Below, piece after piece: positions 1 to 8,557 of a stretch of 64,000 nucleotides of DNA. Numbering within the stretch: position 1 is the first letter of the stretch; each line of letters starts with the position of its first letter. This DNA comes from Pseudomonas sp. BN411 (lineage in GTDB: Bacteria; Pseudomonadota; Gammaproteobacteria; Pseudomonadales; Pseudomonadaceae). The notes beneath the pieces were generated by a model. The model saw nothing but the letters and a program-made list of their open reading frames with translations. It had not been told where the DNA came from and did not search any database. The position numbers were made by a program, and so were the translations under genes. The stretch is taken from NCBI RefSeq assembly GCF_029871235.1, contig NZ_SSOM01000067.1, positions 186,001-250,000 of the forward strand, given 5' to 3'.

Positions 1-696
1 CACGCCGAGTACCGCGGCCAGTGCTGCGAGGTTCTGCAGGTACTCCGGCAGCCAGTGGCGGCGTAGCACCACGCCGAACAACCAGCCGCCGGCAGCGCCC
101 AACAGCGTCCCGCAGGCGATCACCGCGGCGAAGGTCGACAGGCTGGCGCTCCAGCCTCCGTTATCACGGCTGACGATGAAACTGAACACCACCACCGCCA
201 GCAGCGCACCGATCGGGTCGATGACGATGCCTTCCCAGCGCAGGATGTTGGCGATCGAGGCGCGCGGCCTCACCACACGCAGCATCGGCACGATCACCGT
301 GGGCCCCGTTACCAGGGTCAGGGTGCCAAACAGAAGTGACAGCTCCCAGGAGAAGCCCAGCAGCCAGTGGGTGGCGATCGCGATCACCGCCCAGGTGATC
401 AGCGCGCCCACGGTCACCATGCGTCGTACCACGCTGCCGATCTCGCGCCATTCGGAGAAATGCAGCGTCAGGCTGCCCTCGAACAGGATCAGCGCCACCG
501 ACAGGGAAATCAGTGGAAACAGCAGTGGCCCGAACAGCGCCTGCGGGTCCAGCAGGCCGGTCGCCGGGCCGGCGAGAATGCCGGCCAGCAAGAGGAAGAG
601 GATGGCCGGCAGGCGCAGGCGCCAGGCCAGCCACTGGCTGAACAGCGCAGCCGCGCCAATGCCGCCCAGACCCAGCAGGATATGGTGTTCGCTCAT
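1..696 (-). CDS. Cation:proton antiporter (CPA1/NhaP type), 3' part missing
   Basis: Inner-membrane Na+/H+ or K+/H+ exchanger. The reading frame begins with ATG at 696 (MSEHHILLGLGGIGAAALF...) and stays open to the window edge, giving 232 codons, so the C-terminal part lies outside. The visible part is a run of hydrophobic helices with features of the CPA1 exchanger core: an early LFEGSL segment (about residues 70-75), a VTGPTVIVPMLR segment and a VIDPIGALLAVVVFS segment holding the Asp expected in the ion-binding helix. It is divergent from xerD with 76 bp between the starts. I recall an antiporter at the same place beside xerD in P. aeruginosa. Ion specificity cannot be told from this part. 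Confidence 0.85.
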   Translation of the reverse strand, partial: MSEHHILLGLGGIGAAALFSQWLAWRLRLPAILFLLLAGILAGPATGLLDPQALFGPLLFPLISLSVALILFEGSLTLHFSEWREIGSVVRRMVTVGALITWAVIAIATHWLLGFSWELSLLFGTLTLVTGPTVIVPMLRVVRPRASIANILRWEGIVIDPIGALLAVVVFSFIVSRDNGGWSASLSTFAAVIACGTLLGAAGGWLFGVVLRRHWLPEYLQNLAALAAVLGV

Positions 697-772
697 CGGA
701 AGTCCCTATCGGAGATGAATCGGATACAGCGCTATGAAAGACTAGCGCCTTGCACAGTCAAGGCTGCCATTC

Positions 773-1669
773 ATGCTCGCGCTAGACCATCTCCTGATTG
801 ATCGCTTTCTCGACGCCCTCTGGCTGGAGAAGGGCCTGTCCGAACACACTCGCTCCGCATACCGCAGTGACCTTGCCCACTTCAATGGCTGGCTCGATGA
901 GCGGGGCATGGTCCTGGACAAGGCCGGGCGCGACCTCATCCTCGACCATCTCGCCTGGCGCCTGGAACAGGGCTACAAGGCGCGCTCCACGGCGCGGTTT
1001 CTCTCCGGCCTGCGTGGCTTCTACCGCTTCCTGCTGCGGGAAAACCTGATTCTCGAAGACCCGACCCTGCAGGTGGACCTGCCGCAACTCGGCCGCCCTT
1101 TGCCCAAATCGCTCTCCGAGGCGGATGTGGAAGCGTTGCTGGAGGCTCCGGACCTGGAAGACCCCATCGGCATGCGCGATCGCGCCATGCTCGAAGTGCT
1201 CTATGCCTGCGGCCTGCGGGTCACGGAGCTGGTGAGCCTGACCCTGGAACAGGTCAATCTGCGCCAGGGTGTGCTCAAGGTGTTCGGCAAGGGCAGCAAA
1301 GAGCGTCTGGTGCCCCTGGGCGAAGAAGCCATCGCCTGGATTGAGCGCTACCAGCGCGAGGCGCGGCCCTTCCTGCTGGACGGCAAACCCAGCGACGTGC
1401 TCTTCCCCAGCCTGCGCGGCGAGCAGATGACCCGTCAGACCTTCTGGCACCGCATCAAGCACCAGGCCCAGGTGGCCGGCATCAGCAAGTCCCTGTCGCC
1501 GCACACCTTGCGTCATGCCTTCGCCACGCATTTGCTCAACCACGGCGCAGACCTGCGCGTGGTGCAGATGCTGCTCGGCCATAGCGACTTGTCCACCACC
1601 CAGATCTACACCCACATCGCCCGCGCCCGCCTGCAGGAACTGCACGCCCGCCACCACCCGCGTGGGTGA
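773..1669 (+). CDS. xerD: Tyrosine recombinase XerD
   Basis: Site-specific tyrosine recombinase that, with XerC and FtsK, resolves chromosome dimers at dif. The 298-residue length is normal for XerD. A SAM-like core-binding domain occupies about residues 1-95. The catalytic domain carries R149 (ACGLRVTELV), K173 (GKGSKERL), H244 and R247 (SPHTLRHAFATHLL), H270 (LLGHSDLSTTQ) and nucleophile Y279 (QIYTH), so the full catalytic set is present. ATG at 773 matches the family N-terminus, although no strong ribosome-binding site precedes it. This is the housekeeping recombinase, not a phage integrase: there is no excisionase, tRNA attachment site or phage gene nearby. Confidence 0.97.
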   Translation: MLALDHLLIDRFLDALWLEKGLSEHTRSAYRSDLAHFNGWLDERGMVLDKAGRDLILDHLAWRLEQGYKARSTARFLSGLRGFYRFLLRENLILEDPTLQVDLPQLGRPLPKSLSEADVEALLEAPDLEDPIGMRDRAMLEVLYACGLRVTELVSLTLEQVNLRQGVLKVFGKGSKERLVPLGEEAIAWIERYQREARPFLLDGKPSDVLFPSLRGEQMTRQTFWHRIKHQAQVAGISKSLSPHTLRHAFATHLLNHGADLRVVQMLLGHSDLSTTQIYTHIARARLQELHARHHPRG

Positions 1670-1692
1670 GCCGGAAAGGCGACGCATGCGTT

Positions 1693-1824
1693 GCCCCGGC
1701 GAACGACCGGCCATGGATGGCCGGGCCGGGGTCGAACCCGGCACAGGGGCCGCGACAGGGATGTCATGCACGAGTCTCGACCTTCGCGCTGCGTCGCCCC
1801 GGCGAACGACCGGCCATGGATGGC
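1693..1824. repeat. 29-nt direct repeat, two identical copies, between xerD and dsbC
   Basis: Positions 1693-1721 and 1796-1824 are identical over 29 nt, with starts 103 bp apart. Each copy contains the near-palindrome GGCCATGGATGGC after GCCCCGGCGAACGA. The same two modules recur in the other order at about 62646-62690. The 285 bp between xerD and dsbC hold no convincing gene. Two copies, without regular spacing or more units, do not make a CRISPR. Confidence 0.75.
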
Positions 1825-1954
1825 TGGGCCCTGTTCCTGCAAATACCCGACTGGCCTTCGGCAACGTCCGCCGGGCACCCGAAGTCTGCGCGCCAGAGCT
1901 TCTGTGTTAGGCTTGAACGGTTTCCCGAACGTCCGCCGCTCGACAGGAGTACCC

Positions 1955-2683
1955 ATGCGCGTGACTCGTCTTATCGCTGGCCTGGCTCTCGGCCTCGCCA
2001 GCACCATCAGCCTCGCCGACGACCCGGACCAGGCCATCCGCAAGACCCTCGACGCCCTGCAACTTGGCCTGCCCATCGAGTCCATCGGCGAAAGCCCGAT
2101 GACCGGCATCTACCAGGTCCAGCTCAAGGGCGGCCGCATGCTCTACACCAGCGCCGACGGCCAATACCTGATGCAGGGCTACCTCTACCACGTGCAGAAC
2201 GGTAAGCCGGTGAACCTCACCGAGCAGGCCGAGAGCCGCTCCATCGCCAAGGAAATCAACGCCATCCCCACCAGCGAGATGGTTGTGTTCTCGCCCAAGG
2301 AGCCGGCCAAGGCGCACATCACCGTGTTCACCGACACCGACTGTGGCTACTGCCAGAAGCTGCACAGCGAAGTGCCGGAACTGAACCGCCGTGGCATCGA
2401 AGTGCGCTATGTCGCCTTCCCGCGCCAGGGCATCGGCAGCCACGGCTACAACAGCCTGGTCAGCGTCTGGTGCAGCAAGGACCGTAAGGCTGCGATGAAC
2501 AAGGCCAAGTCCCGCGAGGAACTGCCGGCAGCGACCTGTGATAACCCGGTGGCCAAGCAGTTCGAGCTAGGCCAGCTGATAGGCGTCAACGGCACTCCGG
2601 CCATCGTGCTGGGCAATGGCCAGATGATTCCGGGCTACCAGCCGGCCCCGCAGCTGGCGAAACTTGCCCTGGAGGCCAAGTAA
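1955..2683 (+). CDS. dsbC: Periplasmic thiol:disulfide isomerase DsbC
   Basis: Periplasmic protein disulfide isomerase that reshuffles wrong disulfides and is kept reduced by DsbD. The 242-residue product starts with a signal peptide (MRVTRLIAGLALGLASTISLA, cleavage near residue 21), followed by the DsbC dimerisation domain (about 22-85) and a thioredoxin fold. The active site C130-G-Y-C133 lies in TDTDCGYCQKLH, and the cis-proline loop is in VNGTPAIV. Two later cysteines (in VWCSKDR and ATCDNP) fit the second, structural disulfide of the family. ATG 1955 is chosen over upstream in-frame starts because AGGAGT precedes it by a few bases and it gives a proper signal peptide. Confidence 0.96.
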   Translation: MRVTRLIAGLALGLASTISLADDPDQAIRKTLDALQLGLPIESIGESPMTGIYQVQLKGGRMLYTSADGQYLMQGYLYHVQNGKPVNLTEQAESRSIAKEINAIPTSEMVVFSPKEPAKAHITVFTDTDCGYCQKLHSEVPELNRRGIEVRYVAFPRQGIGSHGYNSLVSVWCSKDRKAAMNKAKSREELPAATCDNPVAKQFELGQLIGVNGTPAIVLGNGQMIPGYQPAPQLAKLALEAK

Positions 2684-2714
2684 TCCGGGCGCTTGCCTCG
2701 ATTGACCAATATTC

Positions 2715-2769
2715 AGCCGCTTCGTAAAGTGCGGCTCTTTTCCTCGGCCGGGACTCACCCGGCCGTTTT
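2715..2769 (+). terminator. Tandem hairpins between dsbC and hom
   Basis: Hairpin 1 pairs AGCCGC (2715-2720) with GCGGCT (2731-2736) and is followed by CTTTT. Hairpin 2 pairs CGGCCGGG (2745-2752) with CCCGGCCG (2758-2765) around ACTCA and is followed by TTTT. Both look like intrinsic terminators. They should separate dsbC from hom, whose start is only 24 bp after the second T run. Confidence 0.65.
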
Positions 2770-2793
2770 CGCAGTGATGATGGGGAGTTCAGC

Positions 2794-4098
2794 GTGAAGC
2801 CGGTAAAAGTAGGCATCTGTGGCCTTGGGACCGTCGGTGGCGGCACCTTCAACGTACTCAAACGCAACGCCGAGGAGATTGCCCGCCGTGCCGGGCGTGG
2901 AATCGAAGTTGCCCAGATTGCCGCTCGTCGTCCCAACCCGAAGTGTGAAACCGGCGCTACCCCCATCACCGCCGACATCTTCGACGTGGCCAACAACCCG
3001 GAAATCGACATCGTCATCGAGCTGATCGGTGGCTACACGCTGGCCCGTGAGCTGGTCATGAAGGCCATCGAGAACGGCAAGCACGTGGTCACCGCCAACA
3101 AGGCGCTGATCGCCGTGCACGGCAATGAAATCTTCGCCAAGGCCCGCGAGAAGGGCGTCATGGTCGCCTTCGAAGCGGCCGTCGCCGGTGGCATCCCGGT
3201 GATCAAGGCGATCCGCGAAGGCCTCGCCGCCAACCGCATCAACTGGCTGGCCGGCATCATCAATGGCACCGGCAACTTTATCCTCACCGAAATGCGTGAG
3301 AAGGGCCGCGCCTTCGAGGACGTGCTGAAGGAAGCCCAGGCACTGGGCTACGCCGAAGCCGACCCGACCTTCGACGTCGAAGGCATCGACGCCGCCCACA
3401 AGCTGACCATCCTCGCGTCCATCGCCTTCGGCATCCCGCTGCAGTTCGACAAGGCCTACACCGAGGGCATCTCGAAACTCACCAGCGCCGACGTCAACTA
3501 CGCCGAAGCCCTGGGCTACCGCATCAAGCATCTGGGTGTGGCGCGCCGTACCGACAGCGGCTTCGAACTGCGCGTTCACCCGACCCTGATCCCGGCCGAC
3601 CGCCTGATCGCCAACGTCAACGGCGTGATGAACGCCGTGATGGTCAACGGCGACGCCGCCGGCAGCACCCTCTACTACGGCGCTGGCGCCGGCATGGAGG
3701 CCACCGCTTCTGCCGTGGTCGCCGACATCGTGGACGTGGTCCGTGCCCTGACCACCGATCCGGAAAACCATGTGCCGCACCTGGCCTTCCAGCCGGATTC
3801 CCTGTCCGACCACCCGATCCTGCCGATCGAAGCCTGCGAAAGCGCCTACTACCTGCGCATCCAGGCCAAGGATCACCCGGGCGTGCTGGCGCAGGTCGCG
3901 ACCATCCTGTCGGAACGCGGCATCAACATCGAATCCATCATGCAGAAAGAAGTCGAAGAGCAGGACGGCCTGGTGCCGATGATCCTGGTTACCCACCGGG
4001 TCGTCGAGGCGCGCGTCAACGACGCCATCGCCGCGCTGGAAGCTCTGGAAGACGTGGTAGGCAGCGTAGTGCGCATCCGCGTCGAGCAACTGAACTAA
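2794..4098 (+). CDS. hom: Homoserine dehydrogenase
   Basis: Reduces aspartate semialdehyde to homoserine with NAD(P)H, at the branch point to threonine and methionine. The 434-residue protein has an N-terminal Rossmann fold (GICGLGTVGGGTF, about 8-20), the central catalytic domain (NGTGNFILTEM; GYAEADPTFDVEGIDAAHK) and a C-terminal ACT domain (about 350-430; YYLRIQAKDHPGVLAQVAT) typical of feedback-regulated monofunctional enzymes. The start is GTG at 2794, preceded by GGGGAG. thrC follows after 89 bp in the same direction, so the two probably form a threonine operon. Immediately upstream are two terminator-like hairpins. Confidence 0.97.
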   Translation: MKPVKVGICGLGTVGGGTFNVLKRNAEEIARRAGRGIEVAQIAARRPNPKCETGATPITADIFDVANNPEIDIVIELIGGYTLARELVMKAIENGKHVVTANKALIAVHGNEIFAKAREKGVMVAFEAAVAGGIPVIKAIREGLAANRINWLAGIINGTGNFILTEMREKGRAFEDVLKEAQALGYAEADPTFDVEGIDAAHKLTILASIAFGIPLQFDKAYTEGISKLTSADVNYAEALGYRIKHLGVARRTDSGFELRVHPTLIPADRLIANVNGVMNAVMVNGDAAGSTLYYGAGAGMEATASAVVADIVDVVRALTTDPENHVPHLAFQPDSLSDHPILPIEACESAYYLRIQAKDHPGVLAQVATILSERGINIESIMQKEVEEQDGLVPMILVTHRVVEARVNDAIAALEALEDVVGSVVRIRVEQLN

Positions 4099-4187
4099 GC
4101 AGCCGCAAGGTACGGGCGCGGCCGCGGAGGGGCGATCCCCCGGAGCGGCGCGCCGGTGCCTTCAGCTCGAAACCAAGGTTTTAAGAC

Positions 4188-5597
4188 ATGCGCTATATCA
4201 GTACCCGCGGCCAGGCACCGGCCCTGAACTTCGAAGACGTGCTGCTGGCTGGCCTGGCCAGTGACGGCGGCCTCTACGTCCCGGAAAACCTGCCGCGCTT
4301 CACCCAGGAAGAAATCGCCTCCTGGGCTGGCCTGCCCTACCACGAACTGGCTTTCCGCGTGATGCGCCCCTTCGTGACCGGCAGCATCGCCGATGCCGAT
4401 TTCAAGAAGATCCTCGAAGAGACCTATGGCGCCTTCGCCCACAACGCCGTGGCGCCGCTGCGTCAGCTGAACGGCAATGAGTGGGTGCTGGAGCTGTTCC
4501 ACGGCCCGACCCTGGCATTCAAGGACTTCGCCCTGCAGCTGCTGGGCCGTCTGCTCGACCACGTGCTGAGCAAGCGCGGCGAGCGCGTGGTGATCATGGG
4601 CGCGACCTCCGGTGACACCGGCTCGGCCGCCATCGAAGGCTGCAAGGCCTGCGAGCACGTCGACATCTTCATCATGCACCCGCACAACCGCGTGTCTGAA
4701 GTGCAGCGCCGCCAGATGACCACCATCCTCGGCGAGAACATCCACAACATCGCGGTCGAGGGCAACTTCGACGACTGCCAGGAGATGGTCAAGGCGAGCT
4801 TCGCCGACCAGGGCTTCCTCAAGGGCACCCGCCTGGTGGCAGTGAACTCGATCAACTGGGCGCGGATCATGGCCCAGATCGTCTACTACTTCCACGCGGC
4901 CCTGCAGCTGGGCGCTCCGGCCCGTTCCGTGGCCTTCTCCGTGCCCACCGGCAACTTCGGCGACATCTTCGCCGGCTACCTGGCGCGCAACATGGGCCTG
5001 CCGATCAGCCAACTGATCGTCGCCACCAACCGCAACGACATCCTGCACCGCTTCATGAGCGGCAACCAGTACGTCAAGGACACCCTGCACCCGACCCTGT
5101 CGCCGTCGATGGACATCATGGTTTCGTCCAACTTCGAGCGCCTGCTGTTCGACCTGCACGGTCGCAATGGCGCTGCCATCGCCAGCCTGATGGATACCTT
5201 CAAGCAGGGCGGCGGTTTCAGCGTCGAGGAAGACCGCTGGACCGAAGCGCGCAAGCTGTTCGACTCCCTGGCCGTGGATGACGTAGCCACCTGCGAAACC
5301 ATCGCCGAGGTGTACAAGGAGTGCGGCGAGCTGCTGGACCCGCACACTGCGATCGGCGTACGCGCTGCCCGTGAGTGCCGCCGCAGCCTGGCCACCCCGA
5401 TGGTCACCCTGGGCACTGCCCACCCGGTGAAGTTCCCCGAGGCCGTGGAGAAGGCTGGCGTTGGCCAGGCCCCGGCACTGCCGCCGCACCTCGCCGACCT
5501 GTTCCAGCGCGAAGAGCGTTGCACCGTGCTGCCTAACGACCTGAAGCAGATCCAGGCCTTCGTCAGCCAGCATGGCAACCGCGGCAAGCCGCTGTAA
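4188..5597 (+). CDS. thrC: Threonine synthase
   Basis: PLP enzyme that converts O-phosphohomoserine to threonine, the last step of the pathway. At 469 residues it is of the longer bacterial/yeast class. The N-terminus MRYISTRGQAPALNFEDVLL is typical, and the PLP lysine lies in GPTLAFKDFALQLLG. A phosphate-binding loop is seen in GATSGDTGSAAIEGC, and SVPTGNFGDIFAGY is conserved. It lies downstream of hom. A strong terminator hairpin closes the unit directly after the stop. Confidence 0.97.
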   Translation: MRYISTRGQAPALNFEDVLLAGLASDGGLYVPENLPRFTQEEIASWAGLPYHELAFRVMRPFVTGSIADADFKKILEETYGAFAHNAVAPLRQLNGNEWVLELFHGPTLAFKDFALQLLGRLLDHVLSKRGERVVIMGATSGDTGSAAIEGCKACEHVDIFIMHPHNRVSEVQRRQMTTILGENIHNIAVEGNFDDCQEMVKASFADQGFLKGTRLVAVNSINWARIMAQIVYYFHAALQLGAPARSVAFSVPTGNFGDIFAGYLARNMGLPISQLIVATNRNDILHRFMSGNQYVKDTLHPTLSPSMDIMVSSNFERLLFDLHGRNGAAIASLMDTFKQGGGFSVEEDRWTEARKLFDSLAVDDVATCETIAEVYKECGELLDPHTAIGVRAARECRRSLATPMVTLGTAHPVKFPEAVEKAGVGQAPALPPHLADLFQREERCTVLPNDLKQIQAFVSQHGNRGKPL

Positions 5598-5615
5598 GCC
5601 ATAGCGCCTGAAACA

Positions 5616-5650
5616 AAAAGGCCGGCTCCCGAAAGGGGCCGGCCTTTTTA
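5616..5650 (+). terminator. Rho-independent terminator after thrC
   Basis: GGCCGG (5620-5625) pairs with CCGGCC (5639-5644), extended inside by CTCCC/GGGG. It is flanked by an A run before and TTTTTA after. Placed 19 bp after the thrC stop. Confidence 0.9.
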
Positions 5651-5676
5651 TTGCCTCATGGAATGGGAGGGAAAAC

Positions 5677-5928
5677 CTGTGGGGGCGAATTCATTCGCTA
5701 AGGGCAGCGCAGCTGCCCCCTGAATATCCAAATGGCAGGCCATCGGCCTGCTCAGCGAATGAATTCGCCCCCACAGTCACAGCGTCCGCTCGGCCCACCA
5801 CCGGAGGTGGGCTCTGCTCCGAATGGTGGAAGTTAAAGGCGACTTCCACCCTACAAATTGCGGGTGATTGACTGCGAAAACTTTGTAGGGGCGAATTCAT
5901 TCGCCAAGGGATGCGCAGCATCCCCGCG
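5677..5928. repeat. Repeat cluster between thrC and the CoA-transferase gene
   Basis: The 332 bp between the converging genes are almost all repeats. A perfect 23-nt inverted repeat (arms 5677-5699 and 5754-5776; core GGGGGCGAATTCATTCGCT) encloses a smaller hairpin (GGGCAG/CTGCCC near 5702-5718). It is followed by GCCCACC/GGTGGGC (5793-5799 / 5806-5812), GGTGGAAGT/ACTTCCACC (5825-5833 / 5842-5850) and a half element at about 5882-5928. No coding sequence is seen. Confidence 0.85.
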
Positions 5929-5929
5929 A

Positions 5930-7129
5930 TCAAATCGCCCCATCCCCCTTCAGCGCCGCTATCTGCTCGGTGCTGTAGCCCAACCCCGAGAGCACTTCGG
6001 CGTTGTGCTCGCCCAGCTCCGGGCCGATCCATTCGGTCGAGCCGGGCGTGTCGGAGAGCTTGGGCACAATGCCCGGCATCTTGAACGGCTTGCCATCCGG
6101 CAGCTTCGCCGAGAGGAACATCTCGCGGGCGAGGAATTGCGGGTCGGCGAACATGTCCTCGGCGGAGAAAATTCGGCTGGCCGGTACTTCGGCGCGGTTC
6201 AGCACGGCCAGCACTTCGTCCAGCGGCAGTGAGCCGACCCAGCGGTCGATCACGCCGTAGAGTTCATCGCGGCGGGCGTCGCGGCCATCGTTGCTGGCCA
6301 GGGTCGGATCGTTGGCCAGGTCCTCGCGGCCGATGCCCAGCATGAAGCGCTTGAAGATGGCATCGCCGTTGGCGCCGATCTGCACATGGCGGCCATCGGC
6401 GGCGGTGTGGATGGAGGAGGGAGTGATGCCGGGCATGATGTTGCCGGTGCGTTCGCGGATGAAACCGAACACATCGAACTCCGGCACCATGCTTTCCATC
6501 ATGGCGAACACCGCTTCGTAGAGCGCCACGTCCACCACCTGGCCCTGGCCGCCGTTCACCTCGCGGTGACGCAGGGCCATGAGCGCGCCGATCACGCCCC
6601 AGAGCGCGGCGATGGAGTCGCCGATGGAAATGCCCGTGCGTACTGGCGGGCGGTCCTCGAAACCAGTGATGTAGCGCAGCCCGCCCATGGACTCGCCAAC
6701 CGCACCGAAGCCCGGTTGGTCCTTGTACGGGCCGCTCTGGCCGAAGCCGGACAGCCGCACCATCACCAGCTTCGGGTTGAGCGCATGGATCACGTCCCAG
6801 CCCAGCCCCAGCTTTTCCAGCACGCCAGGGCGGAAGTTCTCGATGAGGATGTCCGCCTCGGCCAGCAGTTTCTTGAGGATCTCCTGGCCTTCCGGGTGCT
6901 TGAGATTCAGCGTCAGCGACTTCTTGTTGCGTGCCTGCACGAACCACCAGAGCGACGTGCCTTCATACAGCTTGCGCCACTTGCGCAGCGGGTCGCCGCC
7001 GTCGGGTGATTCGATCTTGATGACTTCAGCGCCGAACTCCGCGCACAGGCGCGAGGCGAAGGGACCGGCGATCAGCGTGCCGAGCTCGATCACTTTGAGG
7101 CCGGCGAGGGGTTTTGCAGCGACGTTCAT
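5930..7129 (-). CDS. CaiB/BaiF (family III) CoA-transferase
   Basis: Moves CoA between carboxylic acids. At 399 residues it has the usual family length. The N-terminus LKVIELGTLIAGPFASRLCAEF is the classic CaiB/BaiF start. IKIESPDGGDPLR binds CoA in the family, and GISIGDSIAAL holds the likely catalytic Asp (D171). ENFRPGVLEKLGLGW and LSGFGQSGPYKDQPGF are also family signatures. It stands alone and is divergent from the diguanylate cyclase with 201 bp between starts, so context does not reveal the acid. Formyl-CoA:oxalate-type, succinyl-CoA:acid-type and racemase members cannot be told apart here. Confidence 0.9.
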   Translation of the reverse strand: MNVAAKPLAGLKVIELGTLIAGPFASRLCAEFGAEVIKIESPDGGDPLRKWRKLYEGTSLWWFVQARNKKSLTLNLKHPEGQEILKKLLAEADILIENFRPGVLEKLGLGWDVIHALNPKLVMVRLSGFGQSGPYKDQPGFGAVGESMGGLRYITGFEDRPPVRTGISIGDSIAALWGVIGALMALRHREVNGGQGQVVDVALYEAVFAMMESMVPEFDVFGFIRERTGNIMPGITPSSIHTAADGRHVQIGANGDAIFKRFMLGIGREDLANDPTLASNDGRDARRDELYGVIDRWVGSLPLDEVLAVLNRAEVPASRIFSAEDMFADPQFLAREMFLSAKLPDGKPFKMPGIVPKLSDTPGSTEWIGPELGEHNAEVLSGLGYSTEQIAALKGDGAI

Positions 7130-7330
7130 CGGGATATCCAGGGTCCAGGCGATGGCGGCGACTCTACTCCGCGGGGCCAGCCGCGAACAGTCCGGTTTAC
7201 CGCTGGCGCCCCTGTGCAGGGCGACTTAAAGTGCTTGGCAGGACCCCGATTCGCACACGCCGAACGCCATGCCAACACGTGCTGCCACCCTCTGCCGCTT
7301 GTCGCCCAGTACGCGCCGGGAGGAGGGACC

Positions 7331-8485
7331 ATGCAACTGAATGTGCCTACCCTGGTGCTTGTGGATATCTACATCCTCGCGCTGGTGGGCATTCTCATGC
7401 TCCACGCCTGGCGCCGTGGCCGTCGCGAGCCGACCCTGGGCTACCTGTCCGCCGCGCTGCTGCTCGGCGTGCTGGGCACCATCCTGGGCAGCCTGCGCGG
7501 CATGGGGGTGGATTACCTGCCGCTGGTGTTCGGCAACGTGGTGCTGCACATCAGCGCGGCCATGACCTGGACCACCATGCGCGTATTCGCCGGGCGCTCG
7601 CCGCATGTGCCGGGCATCTGCGCCGGCGCGGTGATCTGGACGGTGCTCTGCCTCAATCCGGCGTTCTACGAATCCCTCACGGTGCGCATCGCGGTCGGTT
7701 CGCTGATCACCGTCTGCTACACCGGCCTCAGTGCCTACGAGCTGTGGCGCAGCCGCCAGAGCCTGGAGGTCGCCTACCTGCCGGCCCTGGCCCTGACCCT
7801 CTTCCACATGGGCTTTTACTGCGTGCGTATCATCGTCGACCGCGGCATGCCCTTCGACGCGGCGGTGGCCAGCAGCGGGCAGAGCGCCAACTTCTTCTCC
7901 CTGCTGGTGTTCGAGACCCTGCTCTACGCCATCGGCATCTCCTTCGTCACCCTGTCCATGGTCAAGGAACGCGCCGAGCTGAAGTTCCGCGCCGCCGCCT
8001 ACTGCGACCCCCTCACCGGCGTCGGCAACCGCCGCGCCTTCATGACCACCGGCGAATACCTGCTGGAAAGCTGCGAGCATCGGGGAGAGCCTGTGGCCCT
8101 ACTGCTGTGCGACCTCGACCACTTCAAGCGCCTCAACGACAACTATGGGCATGCCACCGGCGATGAGGCCCTGGTGGCCTTCACCCGGATCGCCGTGGGC
8201 AGCATGCGCAAGCAGGATGTGTTCGGCCGCATCGGCGGGGAGGAGTTCGCCTGCCTGCTGGCCGACGCCGACGACGAAGCGGGCGCCCAGGTGGCCGAGC
8301 GCATCCGCCGCGAATTCGCCGAACTGCCGTTCCAGGAGCCGGGCGAGCTCAGCGTCAGCATCGGCATCGTCAGCTCCAAAGAAGCCGGCTACGACCTGTT
8401 CCGCCTGCTTTCCCTGGCCGACGACGCGCTCTATGCCGCCAAGGACAAGGGCCGCAACCGCATCCAGCGCTATCCCGCCGATTAG
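7331..8485 (+). CDS. Membrane diguanylate cyclase (GGDEF)
   Basis: Makes cyclic di-GMP from two GTP. The 384-residue protein has about six hydrophobic helices in residues 1-215 (for example TLVLVDIYILALVGILML and GYLSAALLLGVLG) as a membrane sensor of unknown ligand. A GGDEF domain follows: DPLTGVGNRRAFM, DLDHFKRLNDNYGHATGDEAL, then GRIGGEEFACLL. The signature is GGEEF, an active form, and RKQD lies five residues before it as an RxxD inhibitory site, so product inhibition is likely. ATG 7331 follows AGGAGGG at the right distance; the in-frame upstream extension lacks such a site. Confidence 0.93.
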   Translation: MQLNVPTLVLVDIYILALVGILMLHAWRRGRREPTLGYLSAALLLGVLGTILGSLRGMGVDYLPLVFGNVVLHISAAMTWTTMRVFAGRSPHVPGICAGAVIWTVLCLNPAFYESLTVRIAVGSLITVCYTGLSAYELWRSRQSLEVAYLPALALTLFHMGFYCVRIIVDRGMPFDAAVASSGQSANFFSLLVFETLLYAIGISFVTLSMVKERAELKFRAAAYCDPLTGVGNRRAFMTTGEYLLESCEHRGEPVALLLCDLDHFKRLNDNYGHATGDEALVAFTRIAVGSMRKQDVFGRIGGEEFACLLADADDEAGAQVAERIRREFAELPFQEPGELSVSIGIVSSKEAGYDLFRLLSLADDALYAAKDKGRNRIQRYPAD

Positions 8486-8557
8486 CCGGAAGGCCCAGCC
8501 ATGGCCGCGGAATCAGGGTAGACTTGCCGCCCTCCGCGAATAACCAAGAAGCCCGCC

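Noticed and set aside
773-1669. Tyrosine recombinase as evidence of a prophage or genomic island
   Set aside because: Length, motifs and neighbours are those of housekeeping XerD; no phage genes or attachment repeats are present.
1693-1824. Two 29-nt repeats as a CRISPR array
   Set aside because: Only two copies, a 74-nt gap instead of a 30-40-nt spacer, and no cas genes in the window.
2755-4089. Minus-strand frame of 444 codons opposite hom
   Set aside because: Shadow of hom; rich in His, Gln and Gly with no recognisable domain.
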